A stretch of 64,000 nt of DNA from Bostrychus sinensis (GCA_020698575.1 CM036242.1:6816754-6880753), one strand, 5' to 3'; shown: positions 35,505 to 46,324, numbered from the stretch's first letter. Notes: generated from the sequence alone by a model not told the origin. Program-made: numbers and translations.

Positions 35505-38500
35505 GGTCGTTATTCTAAAAGCAAAAATGTATTAATGTTATTTATTAAGTTAGGTTTTGAAACTGTCACCCAGGTCTAAAAATACTAAACTGCGGTCAAA
35601 TAATAAAATTACTATTATTGCGTGACAGTGAACACACCATAGCACCACGCTCTTTCCGTGAGTTTGCCTCGGCCAATCGTGTGCCTAGTAGCGCTTCTTT
35701 CAATGCGGCTGCGCACTGTGCTCCTCTCTGGTCAGAACTGGGAGGGAGACGCCACAGGACAGCTGCACAGGTATCGTGTTAAAACACACTTCGCTTATTT
35801 TTCGCATTAAATCATGTGTTCATCATCCGTGTTTTGAAATTTAGTTACATGTTATAAACTTGTAGGAGCCCTTAACCGCCGCTGACGCCAGGTAGAGACA
35901 GCTGTGACCGATATAAAAAGGGGATTTGGTGAGTCTGTTGTTGTTGTTGTGTGCTACGTAGCATTAGCATCTCAATACACTGTTTTGCACCCGTTTTCAC
36001 CTGTCTATACATCACAGTGCATAGTTATGCTAATATCGCTTATTTATTTGTCATTTTAGGCCATTATAGCCTTTTGTTTTCTTTGGCTAAGGCAATTTAC
36101 AAGCCAAGTAATTTTCTTTTGGTTTATACTGCATTTATCCAATGCACTTTAATGCCAAACATATATTGAGCCAATTGTAAATAATTTATTTTTTAATTTA
36201 TGCAAACAGTGATATTTGCTATTTAATTATGTGTACACTGCTAAACGATATTAAACTTAACTAAGCTAGCTGAATGCTAAATGGCTATTGCTCATTTTGC
36301 AAAAAATTGGTCCTTTCTGTCTTAACGCAGGTCAGGTGTGCCCGGTTTGGGCAACACATCCTGATGGCGAAGAGCCTAACAAAGAACCTGAAAATCATCA
36401 TCAATTCAACACAACAACCTTCTGCCTCCTGTTTTGGGGAGTTGTATTACCATGGGACATTCTACTGCTGCCTATTGTTGTATTTTGTTTTGGAAATGAG
36501 CTTTGTGAATGTATCTACATGCATTTTAAAATCCTATCAAGCTTGATATTTTGTAAATTCTGCAGATTGTAAATATTTGGGGATATGTGGTATGTTTTTC
36601 ACCTTTCATCAATATATGGCACCAGCCACTTAAACTTAAATCTCTGTTTCTGTTGTATTATTATACTGTGCTCCCACCCCCCAGAAAGCCGCTACCTAAT
36701 TCTTCTGGTCTAGCCTAATCCCACGCAAAATCTAATTATAAATTTCTCTTTTCTTAGTGGCATGCCCCACATGTGTGCGGCAGAAAACATGGCGTAGCTA
36801 GCCAGGAAGTGCTGCAACAGTTAATACATTTTTGTAATTCTATTTAGCAGTCTCACCAACCCTTTTGCGACATGGACATATTTGAGTCCCTCGGTATTAA
36901 AATACCAAATGCTGTTATAGTCAGTGCCAATCCAAAATGTGAAGTTGATGAGGTAGAGGATTTTCTGCTCCAATACGGTGCTATAGAGCAATCAATTATG
37001 ATAAACTCTCCTGACTCTGACTATCATGATATGTTAGTGGTTGAGTTCAAATCTGATATTGCTTTTGATTTATTGGGACCAATGTTGCCGTATGAATTCA
37101 AACCTGCACATAATGAATACTGCGTTAAAAACCTGTCAAAAGTTTACGCTGCTAGTGTAGGTTGCACAAAAACTAAGACTAACCCACCTCCATTTTCAGA
37201 ACTATTATTATTAAGAACTGAAGAAGACCGTGAAGCAAACAGGGCTCAACGGATGAAGCAACATCTTGGAACATCTAAATAGAGATTTGCTGCTCAGTTT
37301 GCGATGGAGGAAGATGGAGTGTGTGCAGCCCTGTCCTCACTCACAAAATAAGTGTCGGAAATACGACAACTGGCCGCCCTCACTGCCTACCAGTCCGTTC
37401 AGTCTCACCAATTGTGTCCTTCAGTCCCAAAGCCACACATACAACTGAAGGCAAATGCAAATGCTGCAGCATCATGTCCAAAGCTTGGTTTCTGTTTTCG
37501 CTGTGGAGAAGACGGACACATCAAGCCACAATGTGAGAACCGTCCTAAACCAGCACTTGTTAGCTCCAAGCGAAAACAGTTCAAAGAAAAGAAGCAAAAG
37601 TGGCAGCAGCAAAATCAATCTTCAAATGCTCATTTAAACTAGAATCAATTCCTGTCGTGGGACACACAGGAACTGCGCAGGACCCACACTGTCCCGCCAA
37701 GAAGAAAAGTGCTCACTGTGCAGAATTACAACAACCCAGTCCAGGGCCAACAAGGCTGCCTAAAGGACTAATCGGATCGAGATGCACAGCAGAGGTCATT
37801 ATTTCTTGTCACACTTACCAGTGCCTGCTTGACACCGGATCGCAGGTGACCACAATACCGGTTTCATTTTACAACCACCATCTTCATGAACAGCCCATCG
37901 ATCTGCTCCAAGTCGAAGGCACCGCTGGTCACAATGTCCCATATCTTGGCTATGTGCAAATAACAGTCCAATTTCCCAGGAACTTCAGTGGTGAAGAATG
38001 TGACATTTCCACGCTCGCTCTAGTTGTTCCAGACTCACATGCTGATGTCCCATCTACTATCCTCATCGACATGAATACCTTGGAACCGCTGTATGAGCAG
38101 TATATTGGTGAACATTCTAAATTTCAACCCTGTGCTCACGGGTACAGAGCCGTCCTGAAGACCCTGCAGCTGTCACACCAACAGAAGAGTCAAGGTAACA
38201 TTGGAGTTGTGAGGCTTCTAAATAAGGCTCCAGTGCATGTTCTGGCCGGCCGCACTATTTCCATCGAGGGCTCAGCCAAAGTCTCATCTCCATCATCAAG
38301 CCAGACTGTCCTCTTGCAACATCCTGCCTCCACCGTGCCTGGTGGTCTGTGTGTCAGCAGTTGTCTCATCTCTCTTCCAGCTCTTCCACCATACAAGGTT
38401 CCCGTGGTCATCTCCAACAAATTGGAGCAAGACACATTCATTCCACCCTACAGTGTCATTGCTGATCTCGAGGCATACCACTGCGTCCTCTCTGAACATC

Positions 38501-41500
38501 GTGTGACTCATCGTCCAGCTGAGAAAGCATCTTCCAGCCTGAACATCGACTTCGGTGATTCTCCACTGTCGCCAGAATGGAAGAAGAGGGTCACAGAGAC
38601 ACTCACGGCGGATTCAGAGGTTTTCTCGCAACAAGATCTGGACTTTGGATGCACAACTGTTGTCAAACACCATATCCCACTCCACGACAGTACACCGTTC
38701 AGCCAACACGCGCAGCCTATCCATCCTCAAGATATCGAAGCTGTGCGGCATCATCTTGGAAGCCGGTTTCATAAGGGAATCATCACCATTCTCATCTCCT
38801 GTCGTGGTGGTTTGGAAGAAGAACAGAGAAGTCAGATTGTGCATCAACTACCGTAAGTTAAACCTCCAGACCATAAAGGATGCGTATGCCTTACCAAACC
38901 TTGAAGAATCGTTTTCAGCCATGTCTGGTTCCAAATGGTTCTCAGTGCTTGATTTGAAATCCGGTTATTATCAGAGGGAGTTAAACCTAAGACCGCCTTT
39001 GTTGCTCCCCTCGGATTTTCTCTAACTCCTTAGAGGAGCACGAACACTGACTACTGAGAGTCCTGAAGCTGAAGCTGTCTCCCGAGAAGAGTCGATTCTT
39101 CCAGACATCTGTTCGTTACTTGGGACACATTGTGTCGGAATGAGGCGTGGAAACAGACCCAGAGAAAATCGAAACAAAAAAAATCTGGCCAATCCCCACA
39201 ACACTCAGACAATTATGGTCTTTCCTGGGCTTTGTGGGATATTACCGCCACTTCATCAAAGATTACACTATCATAGCCAAGCCACTCAATAACCTGACTC
39301 GAGGGAATGTACCAGCTCAAAAGTCAAAGAAACCCAGACCCCACAAGACAGGTACTTACAGTCCAAATCAAACATTTGGAGAAATATGGAGTCCCAGCTG
39401 TCAACTTGCCTTCGAAATGCTGATCAAGAATCTCACCACCGCTCCAGCCCTCGAGTTTGCAGACTCCTCTCATCCTGTGTGCTACAAAAGCATTGTACAT
39501 TTTTGGCTGGTAGCCAAAAAAAGAAAAAAAAAGAAATCACACTGGTGGTTCTTGGGTCCTATAGCGACCTGGACCCAAAAAAAGAGCACAGTGGTTGTGA
39601 TTTAGATTTTTGTTCTTGAGTAGCTTAACAAGATGAAAAATTAAAAATAAAAATCTTTTACTATGTGTCTGAAAAACAGTCTAATGTCACCAGGTCCCTA
39701 AAGGACCCGGAAGGAGAAAAGCTGCATAGTCAAAATGAGGACCACAAAGGGGTTAAAGGGATATGTATCCTCTTCACTACAGCCATTTCCATCCTTTTTT
39801 CAAAGTTACCATCTGTCCTTCTGTGTTCTTAAACTTCCTTCTTCTCTAACTCACATCCTACTCATGGAGCATACCCACTGACAACATTCAACATCACACC
39901 TTCAATTTCCATCTTCAGACTCCTGATCCTATCTGACACTCTTCACCTCCAGAACGTTCCTAACAAACTCCTCCTTCAGGATAACTCCTCCATTTCTCTT
40001 CCCATCCACACCATGATGAAACAGCTCGAACCCTGCTCCTAAGCTTCCAGCCTTGCTTTGGTTAACTCGGGTGCCTACAGATCTGATGGTTTGGGAGTAA
40101 TGTTTTTGATTCACTTGTTTACTTTAGTTAAATCAGATGTCCTTCCTGACACAACTCGTGGCCTTCTCTGGTTGGATTAAAGACAATTTTCTCTCATTTG
40201 TTTAGTTCTAAATATTTTCCTTTTGAGGACACTGAGGGTGGTGATAATGGCTCTGTGCTCAGTCTCTGTTGTCCTCATTTATGTCTGTATTGTTACAAAT
40301 GTCTGGCAAAATGTCATCATCTTATGTATTTGTTGGTAATTGTGTTTGTACTTTACTATTTTTAACCCTTATCCTCAAGTTTAAATAAGTTGTGTTGTTA
40401 CTGTTAAGTGACAAAAGTGTCCCTGTCACAAAACATAAACATATATACACTGAAGCCTGAAATTATTCATACCCCTGGCATATTCTGACTTAAAGTAACT
40501 TTTATTCAACCAGCAAGTTTTTTTTTTGACCGGAAATGACACAGGCATCTCCCAAAAGATAATAAGACGATATACAAGAGATATTATTGTGGAAAAAATA
40601 TTTCTCAGCTTTTTTTTTACATTTGAACAAAAAGTGGCATGTCCAAAATTATTCATACCCTTTGCAAACTGTCACAGTCTATGGGAAAATCCAAAGTTCT
40701 ATACCATTCCAAATAGTCCATGCTCTTCTAAAGCATCCTAATTACCCTGATTCATTGGAAATAGCTGTTTTAATCAACACAACAGGTGAAAAACAGACGC
40801 TCTCTGCTGTTGGTTTGTGGACAGTCATGGCTAAGACAAAGGAGCTCTCTGAGGACCTACTGCTGCACATTGTGGCTGCTCACAAGTCAGGAAAGGGCTA
40901 TAAGACCATATCAAAATGTTTTGAAGATTCAGTGGCTACAGTGCAAAGTATTATTAAAAAATACAAGACATTCTGCACTGTGACAAATCTCAGAAGATGT
41001 GGGCGGAAGCCAAAAGTGACACCTGTGCTGGCCGGGAGGATAGTGAGAGAGGTAAAAAAGAATCCAGGGATCATCACCAAGGCCATCCTGATAAATCTGG
41101 GCTCTGCTGGTGACATCATCTCAAGACAGACAGTCCAACACACACTGCACACCGCTGGGTTCCACAGATGCAGACCAAGGAGGACACCATTTCTCCAGAT
41201 AAGGCACAAAAAAGCCCGCTTGGCCTTTGCAAATGCTCATCTGGACAAAGGAGAAGACTTCTGGTCTTCTGTTTTATGGTCAGATGAAACAAAAATTTAA
41301 TTGTTTGGCCACAATGATGTATCCTTCAATTGGTGTAAAAAAGGAGAAGCCTTCAACCCTAAGAACACCATCCCCACTGTCAAACCTGGTGGTGGGAACC
41401 TAATGTTTTGGGGGTGTTTTTCAGCTGGTGGACCAGGGAACCTAATCACAGTAAACAACACCATGAAAAAGGAGCAATACATCAAAATTCTCAACAACAT

Positions 41501-44450
41501 CAGGCAGTCTGCAGAGAAACTTGGCCTTGGGCACCAGTGCACTTTTTGCACGACAACAACCCGAAACACACAGCAAAAGTGGTGAAGAAATGGCTAGCAG
41601 ACAAAAACATTAACATTTTGCAGTGGCCCAGCCAGAGTCCTGACTTCAATCCAATTGAGAATCTGTGGAGGGAGCTAAAGATCAGGGTGATGACAAAGAG
41701 ACCCTTCAACCTGAAAGAGTTGGAGCTCATTGCTTAAGATGAATGGGCAAAAATACCAAGGAGTCATGCAAAAAGCTGGTCAGCAATTATAGGAAGCGTT
41801 TGATTGCTGTAATAGCCATCCATTGGTTATTGAGAAGGGTATGAATAATTTTGGACATGTCAATTTTTGTTCAAATGTAAATAAAAGCTGAGAAATATTT
41901 TTTTCCACAATGATACCCGTTATACATCGTCTTATTATCTTTTGGGAGAAGCCTGTCATTTCTCATTTCTTTTTCTCTCAAACCCCCCCCCCCCCCCCCA
42001 AAAAAAAAAACCTGCTGGTTGAATGAAAGTAACTTTAAGTCAGAATTTGTCAGGGGTATGAATAATTTCGGGCTTCACTGTATATAAACATGTATACATT
42101 CATATTTCTTCTCCTTTTTTGCATCCATTTTTCATTCAACTTGTTCCCTGATCATAAAGATCAAATATTTATTTATTTTTTGAATTTCAACCCTTTTTAT
42201 GCTAGTGTATGTAAAAGCATGCCATTTTTAAATTAATTTATTTTGTAAAAAACACACAAAAAATTACATTTTTAATATTCTCAAAGCAAAGTGGATTTTT
42301 CTCTCAAAGACGACCAACAACATCTATATTTAGGGATAATTTTTTCCTGTGTTATACACACCAGCTCCCATTAAAACCAATTAAAACTGGTTCTAACTTT
42401 TTGTTACTACAAAAAAATTCCAAATCCATCTAAACCAGTGTTGTAGATACTCTCTGATACACTCAAGGCTGTAATAATTCCCTCTAGAAAAATACACTTT
42501 GCATTGAGAAAATTAAAAATATTTAATTTTATGTCTCTATTGTTTTACAAAAAAAAAAAAAAAAGATGCTATTAAATACACTGCCATAAAAAGGGTTAAA
42601 ATTCAGAAAATAATTCAATATTTGGTATTTATGGTAAGGGCAGAAGTTGATTACAATTTTTTGCAAAAAAAGTAGAAAAAATATGAATGTATACTTTTTT
42701 ATGATTTGTTGATGAGGATGCATTTGTCTCTGAACAGCAGCAATGTAACAAATTTAGTTAAAGAAAGTAAAATTAAAGTAATATTAGATTTGTGTTTAGA
42801 AAATCAACATTGGTGATAAAATACACACCTGAGCCAAATTTCAAAGTAATAGTTATCAAAAAATAATATGTGAAAAGGAAGCTTTTGCCCTCACTGGGGC
42901 ACAAGGGTTAATAGATAATAAAACCAGGATCATTTCCATAAAGAAAAGATCTGCTAGATCTACGAGGAAGGCAAGTCTCTGGTGTTCTCTGGTTCCAGAG
43001 GACATGAGGAGACGTTACAGAGGCTGCAGAGCTTTAAAAGCAAAAGAGAACAGGAAGTTGAGGTATAAGGATTTTACTGATGAACTGGAAAAACAACAAA
43101 CTCTGTCATAAGTGCAGCCTGCTTTTCACTGAGTGATCTGAGCTGATCCTGACTTGTACTTTCAAATGTTGTGCCCAGAAACACTGCACTGACAACAGCT
43201 TACAGATCGGATTTAGCCCAGCACTCACTGCCTCCACTGAAGCTGAGACAGAACTGACACAGAGAGGGCTGCAGCATATATCCCTCTGTAGTGTAGGACT
43301 CATGACTTTACATGTTCACTACTGTATATGTCCATCACATAGAACATAACTGTACTCACCAGTTTCCCAAACGGTGACATTATTACTTTGAGGTGTGAGG
43401 ATCAAATGATCTTTTCCTCTGCATGAGTACACTCCTCCACGAGAGACAGTGACAGACCTCGAGTTTTCTTTCAATATTTCCATCTGAGAATCATAAACTG
43501 AACTTTGTCTGATCCATTCATATTTTTGTATCCCCTCTACATCACAGCTCAGTGTCACTCTGCCCTGGTCTGGGGTGATGTAGTTGGATGGTGAGCTGAG
43601 CTTAATATTGCGGCTCCTTCCTAAAAGACAAAAATAGGAAATGTCTACAACTAAAAGGTTAAATATATTTTTGTACTTCACTGTAAAAACAGTGATAGTT
43701 TTACAGTAGTTGTGATTGTTGAACTGAACTGGTATAAAAACATGATGTCTCCAGCCTCTTGAGAACAGAGTGGGACATGTTTAAAGTACTGACCTTGTAT
43801 CTGCAGTCTTTTCTGAGTGGATTCTGTTTCCTCATTGATCCCACAGGAGTACCAACCCCGGTCTGATTCTGACACTGAAAGGATTATCAGCTCCACTCTG
43901 GTGTCAGATCTTCTTATAAACTGATGGTTTGTGTTTTGTTTCACAACTGCTCCATCTTTGTAAAAGTTCACTTTCTTCAGGGAAGAACCCACACACCTCA
44001 GAGTCACTGAGTCTCTGAGAAATGGAACTACTGAAATCTCCAGAGTCACACCTGTGTCACAAAGACAAATAAATAAGACTTAATTAAATATCTATAGACT
44101 GAAATATAAACACTTTCACTAAAGTAAAATCATCAATACCAGGTGGCAGTACTGAACAAGAACATTTAACCCTAACGCCTCAAACCAGAGCAGAACTCTG
44201 AAGAACTATTCACTATCACATGTTCTCCTATTAAAGCCACATTAGTAAAAACACTGATCAGACCAATACTCTATAATAATAAAGAAGACTGTAGTTACCT
44301 TTGGTGGTTTTGCAGAGGACAGCACTGAGAACTGAAAGAAGAATTGTAAAACAGTTTATGTGGACAAAGACCTGTATCTTTACTTGTTTACAGTGAAAAT
44401 GTAGAGTACTCACAGATGAAGGCCAGAGTCCAGACCTGAGAGGAGCCCAT
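32824..44450 (-). CDS. Gene B1: FCRL-like receptor, 4 Ig domains, TM, tyrosine-motif tail
   Basis: Minus-strand exons: 44414-44450, 44299-44331, 43794-44051 (D1), 43360-43620 (D2), 34954-35214 (D3), 34515-34772 (D4), 33431-33547 (TM), 33256-33271, 33084-33163, 32939-32989, 32824-32861. They join in one frame to 469 aa. Leader MGSSQVWTLAFIFLSAVL is split over two exons with a 33-bp mini-exon, as in FcR/FCRL genes. Ig types alternate X-Y-X-Y. The TM exon has about 20 apolar residues then RYRKTK, a stop-transfer signal. The tail shows HLYSSL, VYETI and NNYEN, tyrosine motifs that are ITIM-like but not canonical. Role inferred: leukocyte surface receptor. D2-D3 are separated by an 8-kb intron holding a Tc1 element and a Ty3 relic; if that intron is not spliced, D1-D2 and D3-D4-TM would be separate genes. 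The closest relatives by pattern are teleost FCRL/LITR proteins. Confidence 0.65.
33084..33163 (-). CDS. Gene B1 cytoplasmic exon with YxxL motif
   Basis: 80 bp, acceptor TTGTTTAAG, donor GTCAGT. Encodes RQTETGLGSEAQ and then EDSHLYSSLLH. YSSL is a YxxL motif; the residue two before Tyr is His, so it is not a canonical ITIM. Confidence 0.65.
33431..33547 (-). CDS. Gene B1 transmembrane exon
   Basis: 117 bp, phase 1-1. Encodes VSKEKSSS, then VLVMVMVGAVCVIVLLILLL with a short CTG-repeat leucine run, then WRYRKTK. Without a charged residue in the membrane helix it gives no sign of pairing with an FcR-gamma-type adaptor. Confidence 0.8.
33555..34490. other. Unit 1 intron where D5-D7 are absent
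   Basis: Unit 2 has three Ig exons between D4 and TM; here only about 970 bp separate them. The filling sequence does not match unit 2 and shows no Ig exon. Short frames at 33996-34287 are not recognised. Confidence 0.6.
34515..34772 (-). CDS. Gene B1 Ig D4 exon (Y-type)
   Basis: 258 bp, phase 1-1. Starts GQRRSIELTPSNYTIPD, cysteines in LSCDVE and YSCRG, Trp in YQWLRR, ends VTIRETG. Nearly identical to 54622-54879 of gene B2. Confidence 0.8.
34954..35214 (-). CDS. Gene B1 Ig D3 exon (X-type)
   Basis: 261 bp, phase 1-1. Starts GLTLEIPSLYPYLRDS, cysteines in LRCVG and YCCGI, FYKDGVVV, sequon NTT. An extra Cys (WYCCG) is shared with gene B2 D3. Confidence 0.8.
35478..35503. repeat. Poly-T tract
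   Basis: A 26-base T run, only in unit 1, near the point where units 1 and 2 stop matching upstream of D3. Confidence 0.8.
35600..36870 (+). other. Region 5' of the Ty3 relic, possible LTR/leader
   Basis: GC-richer block at 35620-35770 and AT-rich sequence to 36870, absent from unit 2. It may include the 5' LTR and leader of the following Ty3 relic, but no matching 3' LTR is present, so the limits are not defined. Confidence 0.35.
36872..37282 (+). CDS. Gag N-terminal region of a Ty3-type relic, PNMA/ZCCHC-like
   Basis: 136-aa open frame beginning MDIFESLGIKIPNAVIV. Its layout (short amphipathic start, then an RRM-like fold with QYGAIEQSIMI and MLVVEF) resembles the N-terminal part of PNMA/ZCCHC12-like Gag proteins by my pattern memory. 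It stops at TAG at 37280-37282. The CCHC knuckle comes later, in another frame at 37493-37534. It lies within the D2-D3 intron of gene B1, opposite strand. Probably non-functional. Confidence 0.5.
   Translation: MDIFESLGIKIPNAVIVSANPKCEVDEVEDFLLQYGAIEQSIMINSPDSDYHDMLVVEFKSDIAFDLLGPMLPYEFKPAHNEYCVKNLSKVYAASVGCTKTKTNPPPFSELLLLRTEEDREANRAQRMKQHLGTSK
37352..39605 (+). pseudogene. Broken Ty3/Gypsy gag-pol: CCHC, protease, reverse transcriptase
   Basis: Plus-strand pieces in order: a zinc knuckle CFRCGEDGHIKPQC (37493-37534); a retropepsin-type protease start with LDTGSQVTTIPVS at about 37828-37866 in the 37600-38856 frame; reverse transcriptase N-terminal and palm motifs (VVWKKNREVRLCINYRKLN, LDLKSGYYQ) in 38555-39025; then FLGFVGYYRHFIKDY (39147-39605 frame) and the start of the RNase H linker. 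Breaks: frame change near 38780-38850, loss of the catalytic palm segment after LKSGYYQ, a stop before the GVETDPEK segment, and truncation near 39500. Integrase and 3' LTR are missing. It is absent from unit 2, so it was inserted after the duplication or deleted from unit 2. Confidence 0.8.
39765..40145 (-). mobile_element. RTE-like LINE endonuclease fragment, unit 1 copy
   Basis: Minus-strand frame 39929-40114 with SLGAGFELFHHGVDGKR and LKEEFVRNVLEVKSVR; broken frames continue into an IEGVMLNVVSGYAP-type segment. This is the endonuclease region of RTE-type LINEs (often mis-annotated as craniofacial development protein 2-like). The same fragment with the same flank lies at 56535-56880, so it predates the duplication. 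Confidence 0.7.
40448..42080 (+). mobile_element. Tc1-like transposon with long terminal inverted repeats
   Basis: Starts CACTGAAGCCTGAAATTATT and ends with the complement of CAGTGAAGCCCGAAATTATT. The inverted repeats extend about 200 bp, including AAAAGATAATAAGACGAT and AGCTGAGAAATATTT blocks on both sides (IR/DR style). Flanked by TA (40446-40447 and 42081-42082). A C-run followed by an A-run (about 41983-42010) lies in the right arm. Unit 2 has the empty site at about 57247-57275. Confidence 0.9.
40827..41820 (+). pseudogene. Broken Tc1-like transposase
   Basis: DDE transposase of the surrounding element. Begins MAKTKELSEDLLLHIV with an N-terminal helix-turn-helix pair and RRCGRKPKVT (GRPR-like linker). 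First catalytic Asp in WSDETKI, immediately followed by a premature TAA at 41298-41300 where Glu is expected. The second part (41301-41585) holds NLMFWGCFSAGGPG. A frameshift near 41540 moves to 41408-41737 with the second Asp in LHDNNPKHTA and the Glu in DFNPIENLW; that frame ends at a TAA at 41735-41737. So all three catalytic residues survive but the protein is split at least three ways; it cannot move without help. Confidence 0.85.
42083..43100. other. B1 D2-D3 intron remainder; no exon
   Basis: AT-rich; from about 42880 it matches unit 2 (57890 onward), including GATCTGCTAGATCTACGAGG and a short minus frame at 43106-43303 (58137-58334 in unit 2). I read that shared frame as conserved intron, because the two units are still similar throughout. 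Confidence 0.5.
43360..43620 (-). CDS. Gene B1 Ig D2 exon (Y-type)
   Basis: 261 bp, phase 1-1, acceptor TTGTCTTTTAG, donor GTGAGT. Starts GRSRNIKLSSPSNYITPD, cysteines in LSCDVE and YSCRG, Trp in YEWIRQ. Paralogue of 58391-58651. Confidence 0.8.
43794..44051 (-). CDS. Gene B1 Ig D1 exon (X-type)
   Basis: 258 bp, phase 1-1, acceptor TTTGTGACACAG, donor GTCAGT. Starts GVTLEISVVPFLRDS, cysteines in LRCVG and YSCGI, FYKDGAVV. The matching exon is missing in unit 2. Confidence 0.8.
44299..44450 (-). CDS. Gene B1 split signal peptide exons
   Basis: Exon 1 44414-44450 (37 bp: MGSSQVWTLAFI plus one base), donor GTGAGT. Exon 2 44299-44331 (33 bp: FLSAVLCKTTK), acceptor TTCTTTCAG, donor GTAACT. The ATG at 44448-44450 is the first in frame and starts a hydrophobic leader. 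Identical layout in B2. Confidence 0.8.
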
Positions 44451-44710
44451 CCTCAAACCCAGAGCTGCTCTGCTTCAGAGAAACTCAGACTTCAACTGTC
44501 ACTGAGACAAAGACGGATGGACATAGATTTGAAAAACAGATAAGTTTGTTTTTAGGCCAATGGTGGTCTGCATTTCCTTCCTTTTCACACATATCTAATT
44601 CACAGTTGTTCAAGGGCCACTGAAAAAAACTGAATACTGTGGTTTGCAAATCTCATGCAACAATATTTTATTTACAACAGACCATAAACAATATATGAGG
44701 AGCTGAAACT
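44451..44710 (-). promoter_or_regulatory. Upstream region of gene B1, conserved with B2
   Basis: About 260 bp upstream of the ATG are nearly identical to 59123-59390. On the minus strand GGAAGGAAATGC (about 44571-44582) offers ETS-type GGAA cores. No TATA box. A promoter is expected here but not proven. Confidence 0.35.
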
Positions 44711-44714
44711 GCCA

Positions 44715-45500
44715 GTGCCAATAAACAGCACTGGGAGTGATAGGACATGGATCAGGAACACTTACAGGAATCACAAACTTCCATTATAGAAGAAGCTTGA
44801 GAAGCTCTTTACAATAGTGGGACACAGTCTGCAAGTTTGATCTGGTGGTGACTGGTGAGGCAGACTTCCTAATTCTGAGAAATGAGGTCACATGTTGAGA
44901 CAGAAGAAAACACAAAGTACAGCCAGAAGTACAACAGCAGTTCCACCTAAAGCTCACTTAGCAGGACTCAGTGGATTTCAACTATCAGTGGTCAGCACAG
45001 TTACAACTATATTTGAACACACACAGGTCAAAAACAAAAAGGCTACAGGTGAACTTTTCTCTTGCATTTCTTACTCCTCCATTATATGTCAGAAATGTGA
45101 ACTTATAATGAAATATATATGAAAACATAAAGACACTAATTAGTAACCTGTAAAATTACTTTTACATTGTATTGTATTAACCTAAATATAATTGAGCTGT
45201 TTAAGCACCTGATGATCTATGGGCCGCCCCCTGTGTGGTCTGGGGTTTAAAAGTGGGGTGAGGAGCCAATGCCTGAGTGGGTACCTGTCACCTGTTGAGC
45301 ATATTGAATAAACCAGAAGTTAGAATATCAGGAAATGAAATGGTAACAAGTGTATAAATTTGGAAACTTACCCAGGAGCCAGCCATCGCGGCCTGTGCCT
45401 GTCTGTGGTCTATTCTCTACTCTGCTGTGTCAATATGAAAGAATTATGGGTAAAGCCACAACTACATTACTGAAATACTGAAGTATTAGTGAAGTACATT
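44715..45500. other. No gene recognised
   Basis: Sequence between the two duplicated units. The plus frame 44892-45122 has no recognisable features. Confidence 0.4.
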
Positions 45501-45513
45501 TGTGCATCACATA

Positions 45514-45972
45514 TTATTTGTGCATTAATAGTGTGTGCACATGTTTCTGGTTTACATAGACAAACTTGTTTTCAGACAGCGCCCTTATAGAAATATGGGT
45601 GCAGTCAGTTGCACCAATTACGTTTGTGGAACCAGACAATGCTGCAAACAGCCTTTTAATATGGGCCTGCTCCTCCACAGTGTAGGGAAACCTAATTATG
45701 TGTCTGAAACAGCAGGCATTAGGACACAGCCATGGTTGTGATATTTCCTTTGGTATGCCAGGAAACCCAGAGAGGGGAGAAAAAAGACGATCAGAGTGAG
45801 GTTCCTTTAGTTCAGTTGTTCTAGTTACAACCATTACTACCCAGGCAGTATAATAAGCTGCAGTTTTGTGTCTTATCTGTGATCCAATGGACAGAGTTGA
45901 GTTGGTCAAGGTTCTCCTGTGATTGGATGCTCCAGCTGGCCTCACAGATTCAGTATCACTCACAGTCACCAT
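45514..45972 (-). pseudogene. Harbinger (HARBI1-like) transposase fragment
   Basis: The C-terminal half of the minus frame contains VEEQAHIKRLFAALSG, NVIGATDCTHISIRALSENK and FVYVNQKHVHT. This is the first catalytic-Asp region of PIF/Harbinger transposases (typical form NVIGxIDxTHV-I-APSEN-x-YVNRK). The N-terminal part is not obviously homologous. The frame ends soon after, without the remaining catalytic residues, so it is a fragment. Its termini were not found. Compare the Harbinger-like MITE at 55419-55951. Confidence 0.7.
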
Positions 45973-46144
45973 GGGCTGGGCTCGCCATCACAACTGAAGA
46001 TCACTATAAAAACCAATCTACACAAACAGTGCAGAAAGTAAATGATTCTGTTCTAATTCTTATCATTATGTGGTCTCATCTATTCCTTTGACCCTCATCA
46101 GAGCATTGCAATTCTTAATCCAACAGTTAAGGATAACTGCATTA

Positions 46145-46320
46145 CAACTAGGGCTGCAACGATTCATCAAGGTATTCCAGTAATTTGATTAGTAAAAAAC
46201 TTTGATTAACATTCTTTGCCTCGAACTTCGTTTAATTAATGTAAATAAGACTGGTGCATAGTGCTGGGAACTTTGTACGCACGGAACGAAGTTTCTGCAC
46301 GGTTAATGCACAACACACTA
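46145..46320. repeat. TAGGGCTGCAACGATT-type element end
   Basis: CTAGGGCTGCAACGATTCAT followed by degenerate GATTA motifs matches the usual left end of fish hAT-like MITEs; the right end was not found before the R2 copy begins. Confidence 0.4.
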
Positions 46321-46324
46321 GCCA

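Larger units (their letters stand above)
31700..44710 (-). repeat. Segmental duplication, unit 1 (gene B1)
   Basis: Collinear with 49010-59395. Shared landmarks in order: the downstream block starting GAAATTACATCTGAAGAAGG (31806; 49117), tail and TM exons, D4, D3, an RTE-like fragment with flank (39765-40445; 56535-57250), a conserved intron block (42895-43360; 57900-58390), D2, both leader exons and about 260 bp upstream. Divergence begins after GAGGAGCTGAAACTG (44710; 59390). Confidence 0.9.

Noticed and set aside
39929..40114. Host gene like craniofacial development protein 2
   Set aside because: The motif order is that of an RTE-type LINE endonuclease, frames are broken, and the copy is shared by both units.
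41983..42010. C-run followed by A-run as a regulatory signal
   Set aside because: It lies in the right arm of the Tc1-like element and is better explained as replication slippage.
43106..43303. Short minus-strand ORF conserved at 58137-58334 as a gene or exon
   Set aside because: It is conserved only because it lies in the duplicated segment; surrounding intron is equally similar and no splice sites frame it.
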